From Anaerolineales bacterium (GTDB lineage Bacteria; Chloroflexota; Anaerolineae; Anaerolineales; UBA4823): a stretch of DNA of 39,386 bases. Positions 25,997 through 33,670 of the stretch are shown here, piece after piece. Each line of letters begins with the position of its first letter. The stretch's first letter is position 1. The stretch covers positions 1-39,386 of the forward strand of contig JAFGQI010000033.1 in NCBI GenBank assembly GCA_016935755.1. The letters run 5' to 3'. Under the pieces are notes generated by a model. That model was not told the origin of the DNA and ran no database searches. It worked only from the letters and a program-made list of their open reading frames with translations. The position numbers were made by a program, and so were the translations under genes.

Positions 25997-26833
25997 TCAG
26001 CTCACCTTCACCACCACTACCCCAATATTATCTTCTCCCCCAGCCGTATTGGCTGCATCAATCAAGATCTGGCAAGCTTTCTGGGGTGTGCTGGCTGCCT
26101 CCACCAGACGGGCAATCACTTCTTCATCCTGCACCATCTCCCATAATCCATCGGAACACAGCAGCAGGAAATCGCCCGGCTGCAACACCTCCAGAAACGT
26201 ATCTACCTGCACCTGCCGCTTCTGCCCCAGGCAGCGAAAGATCATATTGCGCTGGGGATGCGTAAACACCTCCTCCGGCTTGATCTGACCGCTGGCAACC
26301 AGGCTGGCTACCAGGGAGTGATCCTGGCTGACCTGCTGGAGCTTATGATCGCGCAGCAGATAAGTGCGGCTGTCTCCCACGTTGGCTACGATCACCCTGT
26401 GCCCAACCACCACCGCCATGGTGACCGTTGTGCCGGCTTCAGCCGCCTTTTGAGGCTTTTCCTGGGCGTATTTATACACCACCCCGTTCGCTTTCTGGAT
26501 GGCTTGCCGGATTTGCAGCTCGATCTTGCTCACAACCGAAGCGCGCGTAACTTCGCCTCCCTCTACAGCCGCAGCCAATTCAGCCTCAGACAGACGCACG
26601 GTGGCGCGCGGGTCTTTGAGAGAGAATAAACTGGACATCTCCTGCTTGATCGTTTCAACTGCCCAATGGCTGGCTACCTCTCCCCCCATGTGCCCACCCA
26701 TACCATCACAGACAATAAACAGCCCAATCGCTTCGCCGTCTGAGGTCGAATAAACTTGCGCCCAGGCGCTATCTTCGTTCATCTCCCGCTCACATCCTGG
26801 ATCGGTCAATGTTGCGGCTTCTAGTTTGATCAT
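25997..26833 (-). CDS. PP2C-family (PPM) Ser/Thr protein phosphatase
   Basis: This 278-residue protein carries all the metal-binding and structural motifs of PP2C: NEDSAW, VCDGMGGHMGGE, AGTTVTMAVV, NVGDSRTYLL, QDHSLV, LCSDGLWEMV and GEDNIGVVVV. It should dephosphorylate Ser/Thr residues using Mn2+ or Mg2+. I choose the ATG at 26833, which lies 5 bp after the stop of the FHA gene upstream and begins with the family-typical MIKLEAATLTDPG; a longer ORF would overlap that gene. An insert of about 30 residues (SLKDPRATVRLSEAELAAAVEGG) lies between the second and third motifs. No membrane helix is present. It is the likely antagonist of the kinases. Confidence 0.96.
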   Translation of the reverse strand: MIKLEAATLTDPGCEREMNEDSAWAQVYSTSDGEAIGLFIVCDGMGGHMGGEVASHWAVETIKQEMSSLFSLKDPRATVRLSEAELAAAVEGGEVTRASVVSKIELQIRQAIQKANGVVYKYAQEKPQKAAEAGTTVTMAVVVGHRVIVANVGDSRTYLLRDHKLQQVSQDHSLVASLVASGQIKPEEVFTHPQRNMIFRCLGQKRQVQVDTFLEVLQPGDFLLLCSDGLWEMVQDEEVIARLVEAASTPQKACQILIDAANTAGGEDNIGVVVVKVS

Positions 26834-26838
26834 TGGTT

Positions 26839-27780
26839 TTATCCCGCTTCCATGAATTTTAGGGACAGAAGGCCCAGGCGGATTTCGTCGCCATAATGCA
26901 CCGGGTACCACTGCCCCGGGTGCAGCTTCTGCTGATTGAGGAAAGTAAAGTTCGTGCTGTTCAGATCCTCGAGAAACATCTCCGCTCCCTGGATCACCAG
27001 GCGAGCATGCGTGCGAGATACACCCGATTTTTCACCCCCATGCAGCGACAAATCAATATCAGGGTAAATATTACGCACCGGATCAGCGCGCCCGATAACC
27101 AGCTCCGCCTTTCCAGGTGGGATTAAGATCGTCGCCCCACTTGTCACCACCACCAGCTTGCCAGAGATCCAGCCCAGTTTAGGGCCCGATTTTCGCCCTT
27201 GCGAAGGCGAGGTCTGCTGCGGCTCCGGGATCGGCGGAGGCGGCGTTACCGGCATCGGCTGCGCCGGCGTCATTCCATCTACCCCTGCCTGAATGGCGCC
27301 TGGCAGCTGCTGTCCACAGTTGGGGCAAAATTTTTCAGTCGGAGAAGCAGGTTCACCACAGTTCGGGCAAAAGGTTCCTGCCTCAGCCACAGCTGGTTTT
27401 TGCGCTGGCTCAGATGGGGTCGCGGTTTCGGGCTGCCCGGACAGATCGGGCGGTTCATCCTCCCCGGTCACTGGCATGGGCAGCGGCGGCGGCGCGCTGG
27501 CTACCGGCGGGAGCTGCACACCACAGTTCTGGCAAAACATCTCGCCCGGGACATTCTGAAAACCACACACCGAACAGGTGCCCGCAGGCACATCTCCTGG
27601 CGGTTCCGCCTGGACATAGGGGGCAGAGAAAACCATCTCAGGAGCTCTGCTTTCGGCGCCCAGCACGGGTGCGGCGGGAGGGGATACCAGTGGGTCATGC
27701 GGCTTCAGCATCAAGCCGCAGTTATCACAGAAGGTTGCCCCGTCCTCTATCGGGCTCTGGCAGTCTGGACAGTAACGCAT
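26839..27780 (-). CDS. FHA-domain protein with three N-terminal zinc ribbons
   Basis: This 313-residue soluble protein has three zinc ribbons (CPDC...CDNC, CSVC...CQNC, CPNC...CPNC) joined by Pro/Ala-rich linkers, and one FHA domain at the C-terminus (about 225-310). The FHA core shows VIGRADP, SGVSRTHARL and LNSTNFT; the usual NG is NF here. A longer first loop (VRNIYPDIDLSLHGGEKSG) is shared with the FHA protein encoded next to it, so the two are paralogues. The upstream stop is 5 bp away. It is expected to read phosphothreonines made by the kinases and to tether other zinc-ribbon proteins; the latter is inference. Confidence 0.93.
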   Translation of the reverse strand: MRYCPDCQSPIEDGATFCDNCGLMLKPHDPLVSPPAAPVLGAESRAPEMVFSAPYVQAEPPGDVPAGTCSVCGFQNVPGEMFCQNCGVQLPPVASAPPPLPMPVTGEDEPPDLSGQPETATPSEPAQKPAVAEAGTFCPNCGEPASPTEKFCPNCGQQLPGAIQAGVDGMTPAQPMPVTPPPPIPEPQQTSPSQGRKSGPKLGWISGKLVVVTSGATILIPPGKAELVIGRADPVRNIYPDIDLSLHGGEKSGVSRTHARLVIQGAEMFLEDLNSTNFTFLNQQKLHPGQWYPVHYGDEIRLGLLSLKFMEAG

Positions 27781-27785
27781 AAGCC

Positions 27786-28481
27786 TTAGCTGGCGTGGTA
27801 GATCAGGATCATCTTACCCAGGCGCAGCTCATCCCCATCCTGAATAGGCTGAGGCTGGCGCGGGTTGAGGCGCTGCTTATTCACCACACTACCATTCACG
27901 CTGTCCAGATCCTCCAGACACACCTGCCCGCCCTGCATGACAAGCTGGGCATGCCGGCGGCCAACCCCCTCATCCTGCGCGCCATAGGGATCAAGATCAA
28001 TATCCGGGAAGATGCCGCTCACCGGATCTTCCCGACCCATCACGATCGTCTGCTTGCCTGGGGGGATAGGCAAGGAGACGTTCGAGGCTTTGATCACCAG
28101 GTGTCCGGTGATTGCGGCTGGGCTCACCGGCGGAGCTGGCGGGGCAGGAGGAGTTGCCTGCGGAGCCGGGGGAGTGTACGCCGGAGCAGCTGGTGGCGCT
28201 GCCGGCGGTGGCGCTGCCGGCGGTGGAGCCGCTGGCGCAGGTGGGGGCGCCGCTGGTTTGGCTAACTGCCCTCCACAGTTTTCGCAGAAGGCTGAACCAG
28301 CTACATTCGGGTGACCGCAGGCAGGGCAGACCCAATCTCCCTCGGGCAAAGGAACCTGGTAGGTTGGGGCTGGCGTGGGTGAAGCTGCGGCTAAGGAACG
28401 CAGATCGTAACCACAGTTATCACAAAAAATCGAACCGGGCGGCACTGGTGTATTACAACTTGGGCAGTGTGTTACAGACAT
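27786..28481 (-). CDS. FHA-domain protein with two N-terminal zinc ribbons
   Basis: This 231-residue soluble protein has two zinc ribbons (CPSC...CDNC and CPAC...CENC), an extreme Pro/Ala linker and a C-terminal FHA domain (VMGREDP, PDIDLDPYGAQDEG, RRHAQLVM, LDSVNGS). In the SxxH motif the serine that normally touches the phosphothreonine is replaced by Gly (VGRRH), so binding may be altered. I take the ATG at 28481 since AGGAGG lies 8 nt upstream; a TTG at 28502 would extend it by seven residues across that Shine-Dalgarno. It begins a tight FHA-FHA-PP2C-kinase sub-operon (gaps of 5, 5 and 36 bp). Confidence 0.92.
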   Translation of the reverse strand: MSVTHCPSCNTPVPPGSIFCDNCGYDLRSLAAASPTPAPTYQVPLPEGDWVCPACGHPNVAGSAFCENCGGQLAKPAAPPPAPAAPPPAAPPPAAPPAAPAYTPPAPQATPPAPPAPPVSPAAITGHLVIKASNVSLPIPPGKQTIVMGREDPVSGIFPDIDLDPYGAQDEGVGRRHAQLVMQGGQVCLEDLDSVNGSVVNKQRLNPRQPQPIQDGDELRLGKMILIYHAS

Positions 28482-28517
28482 AGGAACGGCCTCCTTCTTC
28501 AATACCTTACGTCAAAG

Positions 28518-28534
28518 CCGGTGAAAACCACCGG
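28518..28534. other. Short stem-loop upstream of the FHA sub-operon
   Basis: CCGGTG at 28518-28523 pairs with CACCGG at 28529-28534 around an A-rich 5-nt loop. It lies in the 124-bp gap between a VWA gene and the FHA gene. On the minus strand only CTTT follows, so it is at best a weak terminator or an attenuator/processing site. Confidence 0.4.
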
Positions 28535-28605
28535 AGAGCTATTCGCTGAATAATAATGAAAGATGATCATACACAATATTACCAGAGCCGCAGGCGGTGA
28601 ATGGC

Positions 28606-29892
28606 TCATTCATCCGTTTCGGTCAGGCGTTTTGTGGCATAGCGCATCTTTTGGGCGGCTGCCAGGTCAATCTGCCCGCTCTGCTCGATTTGCTCGGCCT
28701 GTTGGTTGGCCTGTGCAGCCATATCTTCCTCGCCAAGCTCCAGCAAGCGGGTCGCTGCCGCGCGCAAACGCTGCGTGGCCCGCGCGACATCCCCAGCTGC
28801 AGCCTCGTCCAGGGCTTGCGTTTGCAGCTTATGAGCAACTACTCGCTCAATGATATTCATCACCCGGCCCTGGGTCTGATTGGCCTGAGCAGCATCATCC
28901 GTAAATGGCACCACCATTTCAGCACTGACTCTTTGACCAGTCAATTCGCTGCCAGGCACATCATAAGTGATGTCCGCCTGCAGCAGTCGGAAGGTGCCTG
29001 CCTGGCGCGGCGGGAGCAATAAGTCCGCCAGGATAGATTGGCCCACGCCATGCTGAATATCTCCCAAGAAAACCTGCACATCATGCGCGGAAACGGCATG
29101 ATGATCCAGGCGGCTGATCAGAGGCGTCACCCGCCAGACAAAGCGAGGTGAGACTCCCTCCACCAGGCGCATGGTCAGTTGGGCGTTGGTAACCGCGGTG
29201 CCTTGCATAGCCTGCAGCGTCTTCTCAAAAATCGCGCCCACCTTTTCAGGCTGGTCAACCATCACCCATTCACCACCTGAGCGCTGCGCCAGGTCCTCCA
29301 GCAAGCGTGGGTCCCAGTCGCTGCCTGCCCCCACCCCCATGCCCAGGACATAGATCGGGATACCCTCCGATCGGCACTGATCCGCCAATTGGCGGCATTT
29401 ATCCTCATCTTCCCAGGTCTGACCATCGGTCAGCAGCAGCATCCCGTTTACCCGAGCGACATAGTTCGCGGATGGGCTTTGTCCCCGCTGCAGCTCTCTC
29501 AAACCCAGGCTCATCCCGGTGGACATGTGCGTACCGCCGCGTTCTTGAATCGCGCCGATTTTTCTCTTCACCATCTCGCGGTCTTGCACCGCGCCGCTTG
29601 GCACAATGAGATCCGCTGGCTGTGCGTCATCAAAGACCACCACAGATAATAAATCCCCTGCCCCCAGATGATCCACTACCAGACAAGCTGCTTCTTTCAT
29701 ATGTCGCAGCTTCTCACCCGCCATCGAACCGCTGCGGTCAAGCACCAGGCTAAAGTTCACCGGCTGTGTCCCGGAACCAGGCGCAGCCGCGGTGGGCAGC
29801 GCTTCCAGCAGAACATAGGCCTGCTGCGGTGTTGGCATAACCTGGTAAATTAGGCGGTGGAGCGTTACGGTAAGGTTCAATTCTCCAGCCAT
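28606..29892 (-). CDS. Cytoplasmic VWA-domain protein
   Basis: This 428-residue protein has a VWA domain with an intact metal site: DRSGSM at 52-57, GGTHMSTGM and LLTDGQTWED. The C-terminal helical block contains QGRVMNIIERVVAHKLQTQALDEAA and ends AAQKMRYATKRLTETDE, closely matching the ends of the two other soluble VWA proteins in the window. No signal peptide or membrane helix is seen. AGGA lies 7 nt before the ATG. The gene follows the pseudokinase-PP2C gene by 54 bp, giving a VWA/PP2C neighbourhood as in TerY-P modules. Probably an adaptor that binds partners through the metal site. Confidence 0.93.
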   Translation of the reverse strand: MAGELNLTVTLHRLIYQVMPTPQQAYVLLEALPTAAAPGSGTQPVNFSLVLDRSGSMAGEKLRHMKEAACLVVDHLGAGDLLSVVVFDDAQPADLIVPSGAVQDREMVKRKIGAIQERGGTHMSTGMSLGLRELQRGQSPSANYVARVNGMLLLTDGQTWEDEDKCRQLADQCRSEGIPIYVLGMGVGAGSDWDPRLLEDLAQRSGGEWVMVDQPEKVGAIFEKTLQAMQGTAVTNAQLTMRLVEGVSPRFVWRVTPLISRLDHHAVSAHDVQVFLGDIQHGVGQSILADLLLPPRQAGTFRLLQADITYDVPGSELTGQRVSAEMVVPFTDDAAQANQTQGRVMNIIERVVAHKLQTQALDEAAAGDVARATQRLRAAATRLLELGEEDMAAQANQQAEQIEQSGQIDLAAAQKMRYATKRLTETDE

Positions 29893-29921
29893 GGGTAAAT
29901 CCTATTCTCCAATTGCAGGCA

Positions 29922-29941
29922 GGGCGAGACGCGCCTCGCCC
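29922..29941. other. GC-rich intercistronic stem-loop
   Basis: GGGCGAG (29922-29928) pairs with CTCGCCC (29935-29941), loop of 6 nt. It lies 6 bp past the stop of the pseudokinase-PP2C gene and before the VWA gene. No T-tract follows on the minus strand, so partial termination or mRNA stabilisation is more likely than full termination. Confidence 0.45.
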
Positions 29942-29946
29942 CACGC

Positions 29947-31740
29947 TCAGGATTCTACAATCTTTATGATGATCACCGAGATATTGTCATCGCCGCCAGC
30001 CGCGCAGGCCAAGGAAACCAGTTCATCGCAGGCTGCCTGCGGTGAAGAAGCCCCCAGAACCACGCGCTGGATGGTTGGATCATCTACCATGCCGCTCAAC
30101 CCATCCGAGCAAAGCAGCAGATAATCGCCAACGGACAGGTGATGAGTCGAAACTTCTACATCGACTTTTAGCTTATCGCCAATCGTGCGGTAAACCACGT
30201 TCCGCTGGGGGTGATGACGCGCCTCTTCGGGCGTGATCTGGTTGGTAGAGATCATGCGCTCCACCAGTGAATGGTCAATGGTCAGGCGCTGGATGCCGCC
30301 AGCGTTCACCAGATAGATCCGGCTGTCGCCCACATGAGCAAGATAGGCTGTGCTCCCCTCTAAAACCGCCGCTACCAGGGTCGAGCCCATATCCGTGCCA
30401 GCGGCTTTGCGCATATCAAAAACAGCTTTGTTTGCCGCTTCTACGGCCTGGCGCAGCCAGCCCAGGCGATCCTGCCCATCTGGGAGCGAGACATTGGTGG
30501 GCATCAAACCGACAAAAGCCTGCTGGGCGATCACGGATACAATCGTCCCGCTGGCAATTTCACCCGCCGCGTGTCCACCCATCCCATCTGCCACCACATA
30601 TACCCCCAACGGATGGGTGACTGACTGGGTGATGCGTTCGAGTTCCACGGTCAGCAAGCTGTCCTCATTAATCGTCCTGACCATACCAACATGCGTAAGC
30701 CGGCCCATACGATAATCAATGATCTGAGCAGCGGCGGCTTGCTGGACAGCCTGTTCCAGCGCATCGGCCAATTCAGATCCCGTGGCAAAACCCTGGGCAG
30801 AAAAAGCCTGTTCAAATAATCGCCCCAGCCCGGGCAGCAAGTTGGGATCGGGTTCGTACTGGGTCTTGCCAGTCAGCCAATGGAAGATCAAGATAGCCAG
30901 GGCGCGCAAGTCTGGCTGGCGATCGGCGACGATGCCTTCGGAGGGCAGCATACAATTCAAAAAGTTAGCCCACACAGCATGCTCATTAGCCACCGCGAAG
31001 CAAGAGGCATCCACTTTCCCATTGAAAGAAATGCCATTCTCATGCAGATAGTCCAGCCCGCGGGCCAAACCTGCTCCCCATTTAACCGCCTGGGCAGCTT
31101 CCGGCCTTCTCTGGAACGGGGTGGTTTGCGGGCCTACCAGGCAGTAGCGCCGCGCGCCCCCCAGCTTTTCTTCAAAAGCTGCCAGCGGGGCCCGCACGCT
31201 GCCATGGGAAAGCCCCCTGCCAGTCACCTGCAACAGCGTATCGGACAGGGGCGCCAGGCTCTCAATCAGCACCATTTCATCCCCGCACGGCACAAGAACC
31301 GTGCCGCAGTCGGTGCAGAATTTCTCCGGCACCCCACTGCGCGGCAAGAACCATGCTCCACAGACAGGGTTCGGGCAAAACCGAATCTGCCTGCTCTCAG
31401 CAGGATCGATTTGGGCGACCAGGTACTGGTGCTGGGTTTCATCGCTGAAAATCAGGCTGCGATGCAGGTAAGCATCCCCAAAAACCGCCCCTGCCGGGCG
31501 GCAAACAAACCCCTGGGCTACTCCTAACGGCCGCGTATCTGTGCGCGGATTGGTGAAGGGTTTTGTTCCCGGGTGTTCAGATATAGAATCAGTGTGAGGA
31601 TTTAAGTTGCCCAATGCAATCGTCTCCTTTGGTCTTATCGGTCGCGTGGCAGTCGATGACTCAGGCAAGCGCGCGGCGCAACTTTTACAAAACTTGGCTC
31701 CGACCCGATTCTCGGTCTGGCAATTCGGGCAAATAACCAT
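29947..31740 (-). CDS. Zinc-ribbon pseudokinase fused to PP2C phosphatase
   Basis: This 597-residue protein starts with a zinc ribbon (CPNC...CKSC) and has a second, spread one (CPNPVC...CTDC, 122-145). Residues about 150-340 match the C-lobe of a protein kinase in layout (WGAGLARGLDYLHENGI, RALAILIFHWLTGKTQY, FATGSELADALEQA), but the catalytic HRD is FNG near 239-241, the loop Asn is lost and the DFG region reads WANFLNCM; no glycine loop or ATP lysine is visible. It is a pseudokinase. The C-terminal 250 residues are a PP2C domain with all motifs (NEDSLL, ADGMGGHAAGE, MGSTLVAAV, HVGDSRIYLV, CSDGLSGMV, GGDDNISVIII). The pseudokinase probably regulates or targets the phosphatase. AAGGAG lies 7 nt before the ATG. 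Confidence 0.92.
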   Translation of the reverse strand: MVICPNCQTENRVGAKFCKSCAARLPESSTATRPIRPKETIALGNLNPHTDSISEHPGTKPFTNPRTDTRPLGVAQGFVCRPAGAVFGDAYLHRSLIFSDETQHQYLVAQIDPAESRQIRFCPNPVCGAWFLPRSGVPEKFCTDCGTVLVPCGDEMVLIESLAPLSDTLLQVTGRGLSHGSVRAPLAAFEEKLGGARRYCLVGPQTTPFQRRPEAAQAVKWGAGLARGLDYLHENGISFNGKVDASCFAVANEHAVWANFLNCMLPSEGIVADRQPDLRALAILIFHWLTGKTQYEPDPNLLPGLGRLFEQAFSAQGFATGSELADALEQAVQQAAAAQIIDYRMGRLTHVGMVRTINEDSLLTVELERITQSVTHPLGVYVVADGMGGHAAGEIASGTIVSVIAQQAFVGLMPTNVSLPDGQDRLGWLRQAVEAANKAVFDMRKAAGTDMGSTLVAAVLEGSTAYLAHVGDSRIYLVNAGGIQRLTIDHSLVERMISTNQITPEEARHHPQRNVVYRTIGDKLKVDVEVSTHHLSVGDYLLLCSDGLSGMVDDPTIQRVVLGASSPQAACDELVSLACAAGGDDNISVIIIKIVES

Positions 31741-31771
31741 CGGCCTGCTCCTTTATGCGCGCTTTCCGCCC

Positions 31772-32218
31772 CTAATCCGACCCTGAATGAATATAGCCCG
31801 TATCGCGGAATACCAGACTCACATTCCCCAGGCGCACCTTGACGCCATCCTGGAGCATATTCCGGCGAGTCGGCCGATCATTGATAAAAATTCCGTTCAA
31901 CGAGTCGCTGTCTACAATACAGACCCCACGTACACGCTCATCATAATATATCCGGGCATGAAACGCCGAGACGCTTTTATCCCCCAGGACGATATCATTC
32001 TGCTCGCTGCGTCCGATGGATATCGGCAGGGTAGTGAAAGTCTTCGATTCCCCTGCCTCAAAGGTAAATTTCAACCCGAAGACGAGGTCGGATGCATCCG
32101 GTGTATCCTCTGCAGCACCCATTCCAGCAGGAACCTGACCTCCATCTTCCGGAGACCCTGCGCCTGAGGACTGATCGTCGTCTTTTCGCCCAAACAGTCG
32201 TGAAATCCGAGCCATCAT
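31772..32218 (-). CDS. Small FHA-domain protein
   Basis: This 148-residue soluble protein has a basic start (MMARISRLFGRKDDD), an acidic/Gly/Ala linker and one FHA domain over about residues 50-140, with ISIGRSEQNDIVLGD, SVSAFHARI and SLNGIFIN, so the core phosphothreonine-binding residues are kept. It has no zinc ribbon, unlike the other FHA proteins here. I choose the start at 32218 (a pair of adjacent ATGs) because GGAGG lies 9 nt upstream; the open frame extends to 32296 without support. It is 31 bp upstream of the pseudokinase-PP2C gene and follows a good promoter candidate, so it heads a transcription unit. Confidence 0.9.
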   Translation of the reverse strand: MMARISRLFGRKDDDQSSGAGSPEDGGQVPAGMGAAEDTPDASDLVFGLKFTFEAGESKTFTTLPISIGRSEQNDIVLGDKSVSAFHARIYYDERVRGVCIVDSDSLNGIFINDRPTRRNMLQDGVKVRLGNVSLVFRDTGYIHSGSD

Positions 32219-32319
32219 CGCTGTTGTCCTCCACACCACCTTTTTTAGCCTGCCGGCGCCATGCACCAATGCTGGCAAGCTCCGCCCTTCTGACAATTCT
32301 TCTCAGATTACTGATGATA

Positions 32320-32339
32320 ATTATACAACAGGTCACCTG
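32320..32339 (-). promoter_or_regulatory. Promoter -10 box overlapped upstream by an 11-bp palindrome
   Basis: A TATAAT hexamer on the minus strand occupies 32325-32320, about 100 bp before the ATG of the small FHA gene. Just upstream, at 32329-32339, lies CAGGT-n-ACCTG, a perfect palindrome with one central base, in the place of the -10/-35 spacer. No good -35 hexamer is seen. The layout suggests control by a DNA-binding protein at this promoter. Confidence 0.5.
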
Positions 32340-32407
32340 ACAGGACACTCAACGGCAAGGGACACCTGTAAAGGCCAGGCTGCGCCTGATCTTTTAACGG
32401 GCTGTGC

Positions 32408-33493
32408 TTATCTGGCTGGTTCAACCGATACCACCTGTCCAAAACCGTTTATGTTCAAAATCCATTCGCTGCCAATCTGAAATTGCTGGAACAGGTTGTA
32501 ATCGCCAACCTCGTAGGTATACTGCCCCTGATCAGTTTCAAATACCACACTGTACGATTCCTGGCGCCCCCCCTCCCTCTGATCCTGGAGCAGCTGCGGC
32601 TGAGGCCAGACGGGAGAAGTATCCGACCCTTGCAGGCTGAGCACATCTACCCGCTGCCATTCAATCACCGTGTATTCGCAGTAATCCAGCAGCACCTCGT
32701 ACTGGCAATCCTGCACCACCTCGGCAAAGCCAGAACCTTTATCCACCGTGTAGGGCGTTCCGCAGACCTTGTTCGAATTCGGGGCAGGCTGATCCTGCAC
32801 ATGATGAACCCTTTCCACGCAATCGCCGATGGTTGCATCCGATGGGATTTCGTCTTTCCATCCCTGGTACTCGGCTGGACGCAATGCTTCAATCGCAATG
32901 CGGGTGGTCCAACGAACGCTCTCGACAGTGCCGTTCTGGCCTTCGGTGCGGGAGGACATGACCACGAAGGAAATGAGCACACACAGACACAACACAACCA
33001 CCGCGGCGATCACCGCAATCATCACCGGGCTGAGTTTGGCTGGCTCGGCTGGTTTGGAGGCCGCTGGTGCAGCCGGAGCGGCAGAAGCCAGGGAGGCGCC
33101 ACAGCCGGCGCATTTCAAGGCTGTCTCCGGGTTCATTGTCCCGCAATTGGGACAGGCGACTTGCTTGACCGCGCCGGCGCTGTACGCGCCGACCACTTTG
33201 CCGGTTTCACGCTGCACGCCCTGCTTGAGATCCGCGCCGCATTGCGAGCATACTACCGCGTCCGCCGGGTTGCGTGTGCCGCAAAACCCGCAATGGATAT
33301 CCGGCCCTATCTTTGCCTGGGCAATTTCCTTCTCATCGGTGACAATTTGCTGCTGTTCCGCCTGCTGGAACTGTACATTATCCGGCTGCGGCGCGCCGCA
33401 GCTCAGGCAGACTTTCTCTGGGCCTGGATTGCGGCTCTGGCACTTGGGACAAACCCACTCCAGTTTTACAAAGCCAAGGCTTTCTTGGGGCAT
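32408..33493 (-). CDS. Membrane protein with three zinc ribbons and an unrecognised extracytoplasmic domain
   Basis: This 361-residue protein has three zinc ribbons (CPKC...CLSC, CGFC...CSQC, CPNC...CAGC) within the first 135 residues, an Ala/Pro linker, one membrane helix (VMIAVIAAVVVLCLCVLISFVVM) and a C-terminal region of about 165 residues. The latter starts VESVRWTTRIAIEAL, contains four Cys that could form disulphides (GDCVERV, KVCGTPY, QDCQYEV, DYCEYTV) and has a strand-rich end (GQYTYEVGDYNLF, WILNINGFGQVVSVEP); no family is recognised. It has no enzyme motif. It is the first gene of the island after the TATAAT promoter candidate; AAGGAG lies 5-6 nt before the ATG. A sensor or organiser role is inferred. 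Confidence 0.88.
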   Translation of the reverse strand: MPQESLGFVKLEWVCPKCQSRNPGPEKVCLSCGAPQPDNVQFQQAEQQQIVTDEKEIAQAKIGPDIHCGFCGTRNPADAVVCSQCGADLKQGVQRETGKVVGAYSAGAVKQVACPNCGTMNPETALKCAGCGASLASAAPAAPAASKPAEPAKLSPVMIAVIAAVVVLCLCVLISFVVMSSRTEGQNGTVESVRWTTRIAIEALRPAEYQGWKDEIPSDATIGDCVERVHHVQDQPAPNSNKVCGTPYTVDKGSGFAEVVQDCQYEVLLDYCEYTVIEWQRVDVLSLQGSDTSPVWPQPQLLQDQREGGRQESYSVVFETDQGQYTYEVGDYNLFQQFQIGSEWILNINGFGQVVSVEPAR

Positions 33494-33607
33494 ACGGTCT
33501 CCTTACCTGTGATCATAGCAAGGATAATAACATTCTCATCCTTGCCTGAAATCCTTCGTCCGATCAGCCTTCAGAGATGGGCAATCAATAGATCAAAACT
33601 ACCTACA

Positions 33608-33613
33608 ATTATA
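33608..33613 (-). promoter_or_regulatory. Candidate promoter of the signalling operon
   Basis: A perfect TATAAT lies on the minus strand at 33613-33608, in a 177-bp gap and about 115 bp before the first gene of the island. A TTTCCC sequence 17 bp further upstream is the only -35 candidate and is poor. Position in the only suitable gap supports the call; the leader would be about 105 nt. Confidence 0.5.
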
Positions 33614-33670
33614 CGCGCTTTCTGGCTGTAGGGAAACAAGTTCTTCCATCAATTTTGGGTTTTGGGCTTG

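Noticed and set aside
1957..33493. Type VI secretion or tellurite-resistance (Ter) locus
   Set aside because: Kinase, PP2C, FHA and VWA proteins occur in those systems, but no sheath, TssM-, VgrG-, TerC- or TerD-like protein is encoded here.
32483..33631. Long plus-strand open frame opposite the triple-zinc-ribbon membrane protein gene
   Set aside because: It is a shadow of the minus-strand gene: no domain, no Shine-Dalgarno, and the translation is rich in His/Arg as expected from the complement of a real frame. The same holds for 24785-25777 and 9580-10293.
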